Below, one piece after another: positions 34,724 through 43,632 of a DNA stretch of 64,000 nt; the first letter of the stretch is position 1, and every line of letters starts with the position of its first letter. The notes beneath the pieces are model-generated. The model saw only the letters and a list, made by a program, of their open reading frames with translations, did no database searches and was not told where the DNA came from. The position numbers were made by a program, and so were the translations under genes. Source of the stretch: Chitinophaga sp. CF118 (GTDB lineage Bacteria > Bacteroidota > Bacteroidia > Chitinophagales > Chitinophagaceae). The DNA lies in contig NZ_FOMK01000003.1 in the NCBI RefSeq assembly GCF_900112615.1, positions 682,001 to 746,000 on the forward strand. The letters run 5' to 3'.

Positions 34724-36853
34724 GTGTACGAATTATTATCAGAACCTATACGTCGTTATATTAGGGAGAAGAAATGGGAGAGATTGCGACCTATTCAAGC
34801 AGCAGCTATTCAAAAAGTCATGCAGTCGGAGGATCACCTGATTCTGGCTTCCCGCACAGCTTCCGGCAAGACGGAAGCTGCTTTTCTTCCTGTGCTTTCC
34901 CGTGTGGATTTTAATGAACCTGGTGTGTTGGTATTATATATTTCTCCATTGATAGCGTTGATTAATGATCAGTTTTTCCGTGTAGAGGAATTGTGTGGGT
35001 ATCTCGATGTGCCTGTTACAAAATGGCATGGTGAGGCTAATCGCACACTTAAAGAGAATTTGATAAAAAATCCCCATGGCGTAGTGTTAATTACACCAGA
35101 ATCTATTGAGGCAATGTTGGTCAATAGGGCATATGTAGCGAAACAACTGTTCAGTAATCTGAAATTTATTGTCATTGATGAGATTCATGCTTTTTTAGGC
35201 TCTGATAGGGGGACGCAATTGCAGTCGTTGCTTTATCGTTTACAAACGTTAAATAAAACGCACGCACGCATTATCGGATTGTCTGCGACTATTGGTGATT
35301 TTAACCCGGCAAAGCAATTGATTGGTTCCATTGAATCAACCACCGTCTTAAGAGATAATACTGCTAAACCTATTGATTCAGAATTTAAATATTTCAAAAA
35401 AGAAAGCGCAGCTATCCCGCTTGATTTATTAAAAGATCTTTACCTGAATGTTTGCAATAACAAAGTACTGATCTTTCCTAATAGCAGAGGTCTGGCAGAG
35501 GAAATAGCTGTTAAATTATTGAAGATATCACAAAAGGTGAACGGACATCCTTATTATTTCTCACATCACTCTTCAGTGGATAAAGAACTGAGAGAATATA
35601 TCGAGCAATTTGCCAAAACCAATAAGCGCTTCCCATTTACTATTGCCTGTACTTCGACCTTAGAATTAGGTATAGACATTGGTTCAGTAGATAAAGTTGT
35701 GCAAATTGACGCTACATATTCTATCGCGTCATTAATACAAAGAATTGGGCGCAGTGGCAGACGGGAAAATGAAACAAGTAATCTGTCACTATATGCTACG
35801 AATGAATGGAGTTTGCTACAGTCGATTGCATGCATGACCCTTTATCAGGGAGGCTTTGTAGAACCCGTTACATTTATTGAAAGGCCATATGATATATTGT
35901 TGCATCAGGCCATGGCACTGGTTCGACAGTTGTCAGAGTGCACACCGGATGAACTAGTTCAAAGCCTATCTGAAAATGGTGCATTTAAAAATATCAAGGT
36001 TGGAGAAATAAAGGAAATAGTTCAGTATTTAACGCAAACAGACCTTTTTGAACTCATAGGTGGTAAATTGATCATAGGCGTAGAAGGGGAAAAGGTTACA
36101 AATACAAAAGACTTCTACAGTGTATTTATGACTGATCCTGTTTATAAAGTCCGTAGTGGTGATAAGCCAGTTGGTGAAATACCCTTAATGTCATATCAGG
36201 CTCTAGTTGGTCAAAATATCTTCCTGGCAGCAAGGATCTGGAATATTGTGGATGTTGATTATCGCGCAAAAAAAATAACAGTTATACCTGCAAAGGATGG
36301 TGAAAGACCATTATTTGATGGCTTAGGAGCAGACGTACACCCAAAAGTTCGTGAGCAAATGCTCAAATTGTTAGTGAATAATGAACCAATGCCTTATATT
36401 AGCGAAGATGCTGCCGAAGCTATTCGCCAATTAAAAGATGAATTTAAAGGTTTTGAGATAACCGACCTCCTGGTTGACCGACCTTTGAAAGTTAAGCATA
36501 CCGAAATGAATTGGTACACCTTTCAAGGAAGTAAAGTAAATCGTAGTATTGTTTTTTTATTTCGCGCTGCTGGTATTGAATCTCAATTTAATGATCTTCA
36601 TAGTTGTTTCATTTTCCCTATTAAAAATTTACACTTAATCATTGAATGTGGAATCAAAATATTTGACACAATTGATAACCATCTCGAAACAGAAATCACA
36701 ACCAATCCGGCTGCAATGGACTTCTCCAAATATGGCTCCCTTCTCCCCCTCAAATACCAAATCCTTCTCCTAAAAGAAAAACAATTTGACTTTTGCACAG
36801 CCATGGACTTCCTCACAAATGTACAAGTTGTTGAAAAATTGCATTTTCCGTAG
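34724..36853 (+). CDS. DEAD/DEAH-box helicase, Lhr/BrxH-like, Shango-like component
   Basis: 709 residues from a GTG start 2 bases after the ATPase stop. SF2 motifs are in order: Q-motif-like RPIQAAAIQ (22-30), Walker A ASRTASGKTEA with K49, motif II DEIH in VIDEIHAFLG, motif III LSATIGDF, and motif VI QRIGRSGRR. The C-terminal ~250 residues form an Lhr-like accessory region, shorter than in full-length Lhr. It should unwind or move along DNA as part of the defense complex. No nuclease motif is evident in the operon. Confidence 0.9.
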   Translation: MYELLSEPIRRYIREKKWERLRPIQAAAIQKVMQSEDHLILASRTASGKTEAAFLPVLSRVDFNEPGVLVLYISPLIALINDQFFRVEELCGYLDVPVTKWHGEANRTLKENLIKNPHGVVLITPESIEAMLVNRAYVAKQLFSNLKFIVIDEIHAFLGSDRGTQLQSLLYRLQTLNKTHARIIGLSATIGDFNPAKQLIGSIESTTVLRDNTAKPIDSEFKYFKKESAAIPLDLLKDLYLNVCNNKVLIFPNSRGLAEEIAVKLLKISQKVNGHPYYFSHHSSVDKELREYIEQFAKTNKRFPFTIACTSTLELGIDIGSVDKVVQIDATYSIASLIQRIGRSGRRENETSNLSLYATNEWSLLQSIACMTLYQGGFVEPVTFIERPYDILLHQAMALVRQLSECTPDELVQSLSENGAFKNIKVGEIKEIVQYLTQTDLFELIGGKLIIGVEGEKVTNTKDFYSVFMTDPVYKVRSGDKPVGEIPLMSYQALVGQNIFLAARIWNIVDVDYRAKKITVIPAKDGERPLFDGLGADVHPKVREQMLKLLVNNEPMPYISEDAAEAIRQLKDEFKGFEITDLLVDRPLKVKHTEMNWYTFQGSKVNRSIVFLFRAAGIESQFNDLHSCFIFPIKNLHLIIECGIKIFDTIDNHLETEITTNPAAMDFSKYGSLLPLKYQILLLKEKQFDFCTAMDFLTNVQVVEKLHFP

Positions 36854-37069
36854 TAACAATTTCTTCTTGTCGTATTGCTGTGACGATTCTGATAGCACTT
36901 TTCATATCTCTGTCGTTGGTAGAAGCCACTAGTACTAATTTTGCATTAAATCACTATGTCATACTTCGATGGTTACGAACAGGTTGTGGACCCTTGGTTG
37001 ACTGGACACGCCGGCCAGTTTGGTTTGTTGTTAAAATTTAATATGTTTGACCTCAAAATTTCCGGATCG

Positions 37070-37576
37070 ATGAATCGAATTATAATCCCGTTGTTATTGA
37101 TGATCGTTTTACCTGCTCTGAACGTTCATGCTCAACAGAAAAGTATTGAAACGAATATTGCAGATATTCGTGCAGCATTCAAAAAGATCAACTCACTATC
37201 TCTAAAACAGGAGCAATTTAGGTATGAGTCTGAAGGCTGCGTAGAGGATGGTATCATACAATACTATTTTCAGGACAATGAGATTGTAAAGATCATAGAG
37301 TTCGGAAGTATCGGAGACGGCAGTTGGAAAAATGAATACTATTACGAGTCTGGTAAATTTATCTTTTCTTATGAAATGCTCGTTGGCAGTTCTGCTGAGG
37401 GGGAAGAAACTAAAAGCGAGTATCGTGTATACGCGAAAGACGGAGCAGTTATTCGCTACATGGAGGATCAAAAAATCTTACCCTCAGATAGTAGAGTTAC
37501 CAAAACACTGGCAATCGCAGGAAAATTGCTTAAAGCCTATACTACAAAAAAATTCGCTGCAGTGTTGTGTGAGTAA
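37070..37576 (+). CDS. Secreted hypothetical protein
   Basis: 168 residues from the ATG at 37070, which gives a clean signal peptide (MNRIIIPLLLMIVLPALNVHA, cut before QQ). The frame is open further upstream to 36956 without a second signal. The mature part is a small beta-rich domain with E-G-C-V-E-D-G and several Tyr-rich strands (WKNEYYYESGKFIFSYEM). The family is unknown. It starts 216 bases after the helicase and is probably not part of the defense operon. Confidence 0.6.
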   Translation: MNRIIIPLLLMIVLPALNVHAQQKSIETNIADIRAAFKKINSLSLKQEQFRYESEGCVEDGIIQYYFQDNEIVKIIEFGSIGDGSWKNEYYYESGKFIFSYEMLVGSSAEGEETKSEYRVYAKDGAVIRYMEDQKILPSDSRVTKTLAIAGKLLKAYTTKKFAAVLCE

Positions 37577-37704
37577 TGCGGACTTTCGTATAAGCCTGAC
37601 GGTGAAAAATACATTCGTGGATCCCTGAAATACTACCAAACAGAAATGAATTTTGGATTGCTTTGCCTGTATCGATTTATGTTTTATCTTCATGAAAAAT
37701 TACT

Positions 37705-38214
37705 ATGATTCTACAAGCTTTAATGACAGAATTTGAGCATGAAGTTATCAGCACACGTAAATTATTAGAAGCAGTACCGCAAAAGGATATAGGGTATAAA
37801 CCATCACCTGTTTCATGGTCGATGGGGGAGCTGGCACAGCATATTGCAACCATCTATTATTGGTATGTGGGCACGCTTACCAAAGACGTTTATGATTTGG
37901 CTACAGATCATCTCGAGCGCGGTGATCCTAACGATATCGATGCAACTGTCGACCTTTTTGAGAAAAATGTAGAAAAGGCAAGGGCAGCGTTAAAAACTGT
38001 TACTGAAGAATGTTTACAGCAAAACTGGACAATGAAAGTTGGCGACCGGACAGTTATTGGGCCTATGCCCAGGGGGATTGTTTCCCGCGGTTTTCTATTC
38101 AATCATATTTATCACCACCGTGGTGAACTGGTAATATACTTGCGTGCTACAGGCAATAAAGTTCCGGGTATGTATGGTCCTACCTATGAGGAAAGCGCAG
38201 CTAGAAAACAATAG
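37705..38214 (+). CDS. DinB-superfamily protein
   Basis: 169 residues. The four-helix DinB/YfiT pattern is present: first helix ALMTEFEHEVISTRKLLEAV, metal-ligand His in ELAQHIATIYYW (near residue 45), and the H-I-Y-H-H-R-G pair near residue 136, which give the three-His nickel/zinc site. Many members are thiol (bacillithiol/mycothiol) S-transferases. The S-P-V-S-W-S-M-G segment is also typical. It is a single gene. The function in this organism is unknown. Confidence 0.88.
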   Translation: MILQALMTEFEHEVISTRKLLEAVPQKDIGYKPSPVSWSMGELAQHIATIYYWYVGTLTKDVYDLATDHLERGDPNDIDATVDLFEKNVEKARAALKTVTEECLQQNWTMKVGDRTVIGPMPRGIVSRGFLFNHIYHHRGELVIYLRATGNKVPGMYGPTYEESAARKQ

Positions 38215-38290
38215 TATGGTTAAACAAAATAAAAATAAACAGCACGGAGTAAACCCAATACTACCCGAATATGGTTTCGTCTTCTTTGCA

Positions 38291-38995
38291 TTAATCTTCC
38301 CATTCAGCTTTATCAGTATACATTCTTTCAAACTTAAATGCATCAAAACTGTCAAAAAGTGTTGTTAAGGGAAATTTAGGTTTTCCCTCTTGTTTACCAC
38401 TGAATGTCAGATGGACCAAGGCATAACTTTTGTCTGAAGTATTGTTGTTATGAATTGAAAACAGAATATCGTCAGATTGGATGTTTTTGCAAACTGCAGA
38501 ACATTCATAATCGGTTAAAATATGTTTTCTCGTTGATTTGACAAGTCCCCAATATTCACTTGATGCGTTTTTGATTTCCTTTTGTAATTCTGTTTCAAAT
38601 AAAAGTTTCTGTTCAATGTTAATTGTCATCCATGGGTCTTCTACAAAAAGCTTTGGCGGGTCAGATTTAAAAAAGTCTTCGATAATGTGTCGGGAAATTC
38701 CTGCGATATCAATTCGTATGGTTTCAACTGAAAATTCTTCAATGTCGTCAAAAGAGTAACCGCCAATTGGATGTAAAAAAGAACCATTTTCAAGTTGAAC
38801 ATTAATATTTAAGGAATGCCATTTTTTATAATCAGGTTTATTTGTCGACCCAAATTCCCATACAGATTTCTGAACAAATTTATAGTAATCGTTGGCAGGT
38901 ATAAAATTACCAAAAACACAACTCATACTTTCGTCACCAACTTGCAAGTCGGTATCCCCAATTATCAAAGTATTTGAGTAAACAGTTGCTCTCAT
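38291..38995 (-). CDS. Hypothetical protein
   Basis: 234 residues, soluble, acidic, without signal peptide. Short motifs such as SMSCVFGNFIPANDYYKF and HPIGGYSFDDIEEFSVETIR suggest an alpha/beta protein. I do not recognise a domain. It starts inside the 3' end of the zinc-ribbon gene (62-base overlap in another frame), which implies translational coupling. The pair resembles toxin-immunity or uncharacterised accessory modules, with no direct proof. Confidence 0.6.
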   Translation of the reverse strand: MRATVYSNTLIIGDTDLQVGDESMSCVFGNFIPANDYYKFVQKSVWEFGSTNKPDYKKWHSLNINVQLENGSFLHPIGGYSFDDIEEFSVETIRIDIAGISRHIIEDFFKSDPPKLFVEDPWMTINIEQKLLFETELQKEIKNASSEYWGLVKSTRKHILTDYECSAVCKNIQSDDILFSIHNNNTSDKSYALVHLTFSGKQEGKPKFPLTTLFDSFDAFKFERMYTDKAEWED

Positions 38996-39200
38996 GGCAT
39001 TGCCCGTACTTTATTAGCTCCAGGAAGCCGGCATACCACTTATGTTGGTCCAATGCTTCACGTGTTCGGGCTATTGTTTCAGTCGAAATAATCTTTACAT
39101 GGCCACAATGACTACAAGCCACCTGTGGCAGGAGCATATCTGATAGCTGGAAGTAAGATTTGCGAGCACACCGCTCACATACGTGTACCCAAGGTCCCAT
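38934..39200 (-). CDS. Small zinc-ribbon protein
   Basis: 88 residues with two C-x2-C pairs (C8/C11 in VHVCERCARK and C29/C32 in VACSHCGHVK), a classical zinc ribbon. The helical part after it ends in YFDNWGYRLASW. It overlaps the downstream gene by 62 bases in a different frame. Either the overlap is natural or a frameshift extended this gene past its original stop. A DNA- or RNA-binding adaptor role is typical for such ribbons (inference). Confidence 0.55.
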   Translation of the reverse strand: MGPWVHVCERCARKSYFQLSDMLLPQVACSHCGHVKIISTETIARTREALDQHKWYAGFLELIKYGQCHESNCLLKYFDNWGYRLASW

Positions 39201-39409
39201 ATATTAATTTTTGATCACAAGGTCTGAAATTATTTCTGATTTTTGAGAGCATATAACGAGTACGGGTGTAGCCCAGTAAATATTCGTGTTGCCAGTTATC
39301 CTAATCATTTTGTTTCATCGCAACCATATCATGTACACATTAGTTAAGGTAAAGCATTGGTATTCCCATTTCTACTACCACACTCATCTAAATGTTTAGC
39401 ATCCTGAAT

Positions 39410-40852
39410 TTAAAAATCGTAACAAGCCCTTTGTTTAGTTATATTAGAACAATAGATTCCGCTCATTATCTTCACAGGGATGATATGATCTTCTATTTGA
39501 GAACAAATTTCTCTTTTTTGTTTTTTCCCAACCAGATAATCAGTAAAATGTTCTACTACGCTAAATTTAACCTGTTCCATTGTTATTGTAGGGCCATTTT
39601 CTTCAGAACGATTATCAGCAATATCTGAATATTTATAGACTCTGGGTTGAGTTTCACCGTCAGCAACGAGTGGATTACGAAACACATATATTTCAAAATG
39701 GTTTTTTCCTCCCAGAAACTCTTCCGGATTTTTATTTTGATCATGTTTATCATATGCCTGATAAGCATGTATTTGTATACTTTGAAATGGGCCTTGCTGG
39801 ATATGATAACTTTCATGCTTAATCCTTCCATTTCCTTTGTACAAATCTTTACCAGGCTTGATCCAGGTTCTTCCAGCAAATCCGTTATGAACCAGGTTTA
39901 CATTAAAATTAGCTACTACCTCTCCATATTTCCTAAGAGCAATTATTGAAGAGATGTCGATCTCTCCAAAATTTTCACATATTTCTTGCAGTTGTTTTTC
40001 CGACCAGGAATTGACTTGTTTATATTCATCGCCAAAAATAGATCGATAATCATTTTCATTTAATTGAGTAAAAAAGCCATTGGGTTTTATAAAAGAACTA
40101 ATCACCTCCATTTCATCTGCAAGTTTATCCAGCAACACTGAGGCTTTGTAAAATTGGTAAATGGTGTCAAAAATATGATACCCGCTATGAGAAGCCTTCC
40201 CATATCCAAAGCAGTAAGGATGGTATTTTTGTGAGATAATTTCATTTGGTAAACGCCATTGACCGTCAGAGTGATATGCCTGAATGAAGTTTATTGGACA
40301 ATTTGTCCTCATTGCGACTTCATTGATTTGATCCTTAACAAATTGAAATCCTTTATGAAAACGGCGATGGGAATTAATCATAAAAATAGTTTCAGTCCTT
40401 CTTTGAAGGTCTTGATAGGCATCGCGCAATTCAAAGTAGTCATTAAGGATTCCTTTGGCATTATCTAAATTACTTGTAATGTCTACTTTTGTTGTTAAAG
40501 GTTTATCTATCAGTATATTAAGCTCATTTACCAAAGCCCATTCGGCATAGGCTTTATGCACTAGTGGCTCAGTTGCAATAATTACCCCTTTAATTTGATT
40601 TTCTAAAACGAACTTTGAAAGTCTGGCATTTAATGCTGGAGGTAAAGTGTTTACAAAAGGTTGAATCAGCCATAATTCCGTTTCTAAAGTATCTCCAATA
40701 GCGCTACGTACGATGGATTCTTCACTTTCTAAATCAATAACTAAAGCTAGCTTTACATTTCCAATGCTACGTAATGCCGGAAGATATATACGTCTGGCAT
40801 GAGGACCACATCCAATTAAAATTACGCTTACTTTTTCTTCTTTATTTTTCAT
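39410..40852 (-). CDS. Gfo/Idh/MocA-family oxidoreductase
   Basis: 480 residues, longer than the usual 330-400. The N-terminal Rossmann motif is VILIGCGPHARRIYLPAL (G14-C-G-P). The IDKPLTT segment replaces the family's E-K-P, with Lys conserved. An H-R-R-F-H-K segment and a His-rich active-site region (SHSGYHIFDT) follow. The family oxidises or reduces sugars, inositols or amino-sugar derivatives with NAD(P). No neighbouring sugar genes point to a pathway. The extra C-terminal ~100 residues are not recognised. Confidence 0.8.
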   Translation of the reverse strand: MKNKEEKVSVILIGCGPHARRIYLPALRSIGNVKLALVIDLESEESIVRSAIGDTLETELWLIQPFVNTLPPALNARLSKFVLENQIKGVIIATEPLVHKAYAEWALVNELNILIDKPLTTKVDITSNLDNAKGILNDYFELRDAYQDLQRRTETIFMINSHRRFHKGFQFVKDQINEVAMRTNCPINFIQAYHSDGQWRLPNEIISQKYHPYCFGYGKASHSGYHIFDTIYQFYKASVLLDKLADEMEVISSFIKPNGFFTQLNENDYRSIFGDEYKQVNSWSEKQLQEICENFGEIDISSIIALRKYGEVVANFNVNLVHNGFAGRTWIKPGKDLYKGNGRIKHESYHIQQGPFQSIQIHAYQAYDKHDQNKNPEEFLGGKNHFEIYVFRNPLVADGETQPRVYKYSDIADNRSEENGPTITMEQVKFSVVEHFTDYLVGKKQKREICSQIEDHIIPVKIMSGIYCSNITKQRACYDF

Positions 40853-41621
40853 TATAGATAGATATTCAGATCAGATCTGGTGGTTATTCAACAATTTTTG
40901 GCCATCATCATAAGACATTCCCCAATTCAGAAGCAAAGTTTATGTATAACTGTTTTTCATGGGTTAGCGGGTGAGTTCTTACTAAAGGATGTGAGGCACA
41001 TTCTTTTCTCAATCTGCATATTTAGAATTTACAATTGCGAATGGATTATAAACAACAGTCAAATTATTTATTATATCCTGATATTTTCGGTCTAACAAAT
41101 TGTATGCTTTTATAGGTATTCCGTTCAAAATAAGTCAAAATATTGATTTATTTGAAAAATTAAATAAGAGAAACCCATAAGGAGTGAGGTAATGGAGGAA
41201 AACGCGAAGACAAACAGAATCCTTGCTCCGGAATTAAATAACTGGTTTTGCTGAGCACAAGAAAAACAGATTTGATGTATAGGAAATTGGAATAACGGCA
41301 GTTGTTTTATTAAGCCGCTTCATAGGAGTATAAATACTCAATTAATACGGGGAACGAACAGATAAAAATATACAACAGCTAATAGGTATATTAAGTATGC
41401 AATTAGTCCCTATGGATGAATTTCTTAGCAATACCCTGAACCCAAAATAGAAACTTAATGATCCCTGAGCGAATACCTCTTTTGGGGTATCCAGGCTTTA
41501 AATATGCAACCTACTTTTACTAAGTAAATTTATTAAAACACCCCCTCATTATTATTAAAAACATTTTATCTGATGGCAGGTGTTAGCCTGCCATCCCACA
41601 CTTTACACAATTATTTTAACA
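40853..41621. other. Long intergenic region, mostly non-coding
   Basis: About 770 A+T-rich bases. A 20-codon ORF at 41192-41254 is the only short frame with a good ribosome-binding site. Two similar stretches, near 41327-41360 (AGTATAAATACTCAATTAAT) and 41383-41415 (GTATATTAAGTATGCAATTA), lie about 55 bases apart and may be weak repeats. No larger gene is visible. Confidence 0.5.
41192..41254 (+). CDS. Possible 20-residue peptide gene
   Basis: ATG at 41192, 4 bases after AAGGAGTGAG, an ideal Shine-Dalgarno, unusual in Bacteroidota. It encodes 20 residues ending N-N-W-F-C and then TGA. The C-terminal Trp-Phe-Cys could suggest a peptide precursor, but no maturation enzyme lies nearby and a chance ORF is quite possible. 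Confidence 0.2.
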   Translation: MEENAKTNRILAPELNNWFC

Positions 41622-41930
41622 CTACTTCCTATGCTGTAACCGTAATTTCATTGCCATCTGAGCATTTATTGTTGCTATATAAGTGCCTGTACTTCCTACC
41701 AAAGTGCCTTTCACGCCGGTTATTGAAGTGATGGCATATATAATTTTGCCAGCGTCTTTACCTGCATTACTTTCAAACTCATGAACCTCGTCTATATGAA
41801 AATCTTCCGGGTCGAGGCGGATATCAAATTCATCACAGTAAAGACAGATGTCATCTGTTGTAAAATCCGTTATGTAGCCGCATTGATTAAGGTCTATGAG
41901 GGCTTCTGCAAGCGATGCATAATTTTTCAT
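41622..41930 (-). CDS. Small protein of the Bacteroidota 'phosphoribosylpyrophosphate synthetase' annotation group
   Basis: 102 residues. The start MKNYASLAEALIDL, the CLYCDEFDIRLDPEDFHID segment and the YAITSITGVKGTLVGSTGTY segment match small conserved proteins that are often labelled phosphoribosylpyrophosphate synthetase in this phylum, although they are far too short for that enzyme (family memory). The actual function is unknown. It is cytoplasmic and stands alone. Confidence 0.75.
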   Translation of the reverse strand: MKNYASLAEALIDLNQCGYITDFTTDDICLYCDEFDIRLDPEDFHIDEVHEFESNAGKDAGKIIYAITSITGVKGTLVGSTGTYIATINAQMAMKLRLQHRK

Positions 41931-42265
41931 ATTGTTAAGTTTTTTTAAGATTAAAATACGTTGGGCGCTGCTTCAATCGTCACGTGCTGCTTTTCTCAAA
42001 AGGTAAGTGCCGTTACACCTATTCTTCAAGGCCTGCGTCAAGAAACTCACTGCCTTCACTGGTATTCTGAATCGATGGTATTTGTTATGGAAAAGGAGCT
42101 GCGATCTGTTGACTTGCCGTGTTGTTGACCGGTTTTCGTAAGGATAAAACGCCGGCGTAGGGATATCCTGGTGCACGAACAGGTGGAAAGTGCACTCCCG
42201 TTACAACCGCCTCGGCAAACTGACACCTGTCATCTTCGTTTCAACAGAACGCAGACCTGGAGTAG
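41931..42265. other. Intergenic region with broken frames
   Basis: About 335 bases between a small gene and a deleted SDR. Frames are open on both strands for 60-70 codons, but none shows a family pattern. It may contain a deletion scar. Confidence 0.4.
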
Positions 42266-42499
42266 TTAGGCTTTCACCGCTTGGGTGGACCACCATTTTT
42301 CTAAGTTGATAGTTCCCACTTGTGCTTCTCCGGCAGGTACCAGGGCACTATCGGGCACTTCACCACCAAAGTATGTGGGTTTAATAGTATTAATTCCGGT
42401 TGCCGGCAATGCAGCTATAACGATGTGGTCTGCCTGCCGAAGTTGATTTACAACTTTGGTTCCAATGAGGCCAGATCCTTCGATTACCACGATTTTCAT
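42266..42499 (-). pseudogene. SDR/NmrA-like gene with large internal deletion
   Basis: The 77-residue frame starts as an atypical SDR (MKIVVIEGSGLIGTKVVNQL, Rossmann G-x-x-G-x-x-G variant), runs to residue ~38, then jumps to what looks like the C-terminal end (TYFGGEVPDSALVPAGEA, then TINLEKWW). Normal members have about 240-260 residues, so about 170 are missing, yet the frame is kept. The product cannot bind a substrate. I call it a pseudogene, although it could still be translated. Confidence 0.65.
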
Positions 42500-42743
42500 A
42501 TACTTGATTTTGTTTTTAGTGATATTACATATTAGGCGAATTAAATGCCAGGTTATGTAACTAATTAAAAGTCAATCAGGTATATAGAAATAAGGCTTCA
42601 GTTTGTCACTTTATTTAGTGAAAGCACTAAGCTTTTCACTTTATTTGGAGATTTTCATCAGGAGAAGTAGTCGCTTTTGGTAGAATCATGGCATACTCGA
42701 AAGGTTGGAAGAATTGCTTAACGCATGTTAAGGCATTGGTTCA

Positions 42744-43280
42744 TTATTGATTATTTTTCAGCACAGGTGAATAGACCGGAGCATAAAAGGGAGAATAGCT
42801 ATTGTAGCTGCTTCTGCTTACGCCAACGCTACCGGAAATGGAGAATGTTCTTTCATTGTTGATATACATCACGCCTATTTTTGCATCCGAATAGACACTA
42901 AAGTTGTTAGTCTGCATCAAGCTATTGTTCTTGTTAATCGCTGGTTGATAAGATGCACTGTTATAATGAAAAAGATAAGGTACTATCGACACACTTCCAA
43001 AGGCGTAGAGGTTATTGGTCAATTGACGGTTAACCTGCAATGCCAGAGGTACCGACAAGAAGTTACTACTTCCTCCTTTAAATGCTACAAAGCCAGAGGA
43101 AACGCCAGCATATTTTGTGAGAAACCATTTCTTTTGGACATTGCTGCTATCGCTTACCTGTTGAGGGTGTTTTTTGAAGTCTGATTGCATGCCATTCATA
43201 GCTCCGGAAGATGAAGCTATCTGTGCCTTTACAGCCGTAAACGACACTAAAATTGCGGCAAAAAGGATTGTCCGTATCAT
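42744..43280 (-). CDS. Secreted or outer-membrane hypothetical protein
   Basis: 178 residues from the ATG at 43278-43280 (MIRTILFAAILVSFTAVKA, then Q), giving a clean signal peptide; an ATG six codons upstream is in frame. The mature protein has alternating beta strands (FLSVPLALQVNRQLTNNLYA, AKIGVMYINNERTFSISGSV), consistent with a small barrel or porin-like protein. It is Ser/Asn/Tyr-rich. The family is not recognised. A large palindrome lies upstream. Confidence 0.65.
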   Translation of the reverse strand: MIRTILFAAILVSFTAVKAQIASSSGAMNGMQSDFKKHPQQVSDSSNVQKKWFLTKYAGVSSGFVAFKGGSSNFLSVPLALQVNRQLTNNLYAFGSVSIVPYLFHYNSASYQPAINKNNSLMQTNNFSVYSDAKIGVMYINNERTFSISGSVGVSRSSYNSYSPFYAPVYSPVLKNNQ

Positions 43281-43632
43281 GTCAATAAAGATAAGCATCC
43301 TTTTTTATTAAAATTGCTAACGTAATCATAATAAGGATTTCTTCGGTTTTGTTCCATTTTAGTGTAAACCTATATTAGGACTATACTGCTCCTGTTGAGA
43401 TCCAACTCTCTCAGTGGTATAAGCCCCATATAAGCCCCATACAATACCCCTACAACCCCTCTATAAGTCCCCCTTATTTAAGGGGGGCTTATAGAGGGGT
43501 TGTAGGGGGCTCATAAATAGTTTTTAAGTAAATCGTAGTACTTACAAACTACTATATGGCCAGGCTTAAAGGAGTAATAGAAAAGCAGGTTGTTGTAACT
43601 CTCAAAATTTGTTCAAGCCGGCGCTACTTTGT
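43281..43632. other. Intergenic region with large palindrome
   Basis: About 350 bases between two minus-strand genes. Its centre is the 62-base palindrome at 43447-43508, preceded by two shorter ATAAGCCCCAT motifs (about 43418-43441). No coding frame was found. Confidence 0.6.
43447..43508. repeat. 62-base near-perfect palindrome
   Basis: Two 30-base arms around a 2-base centre match with a single T-G wobble; the outer part is CCCCTACAACCCCTCTATAA and its complement. It contains two copies of TATAAG/CTTATA and C-runs, and the flanking sequence repeats ATAAGCCCC. It lies 124 bases after the M1 peptidase stop. No T-run follows on the minus strand, so it is not a classical terminator. A REP-type or hairpin mobile element is likely. 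Confidence 0.8.

Noticed and set aside
31983..36853. Full BREX locus
   Set aside because: The ATPase is BrxD-like and the helicase BrxH-like, but no PglZ, PglX methylase or BrxC homologue is nearby.
36854..37069. Fourth gene of the defense operon
   Set aside because: The frame open before the signal peptide at 37070 lacks any family pattern, and the next gene encodes a secreted protein, unlike a Shango component.
41973..42265. Possible IS3-type transposase end on the plus strand
   Set aside because: A short run resembled the C-terminal Y-N-x-x-x-x-L-x-x-L-T-P pattern, but only a few residues fit and no other IS part is present.
43447..43508. Palindrome as a simple terminator of the M1 peptidase gene
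   Set aside because: No T-tract follows on the minus strand and the arms are much longer than normal terminator stems.
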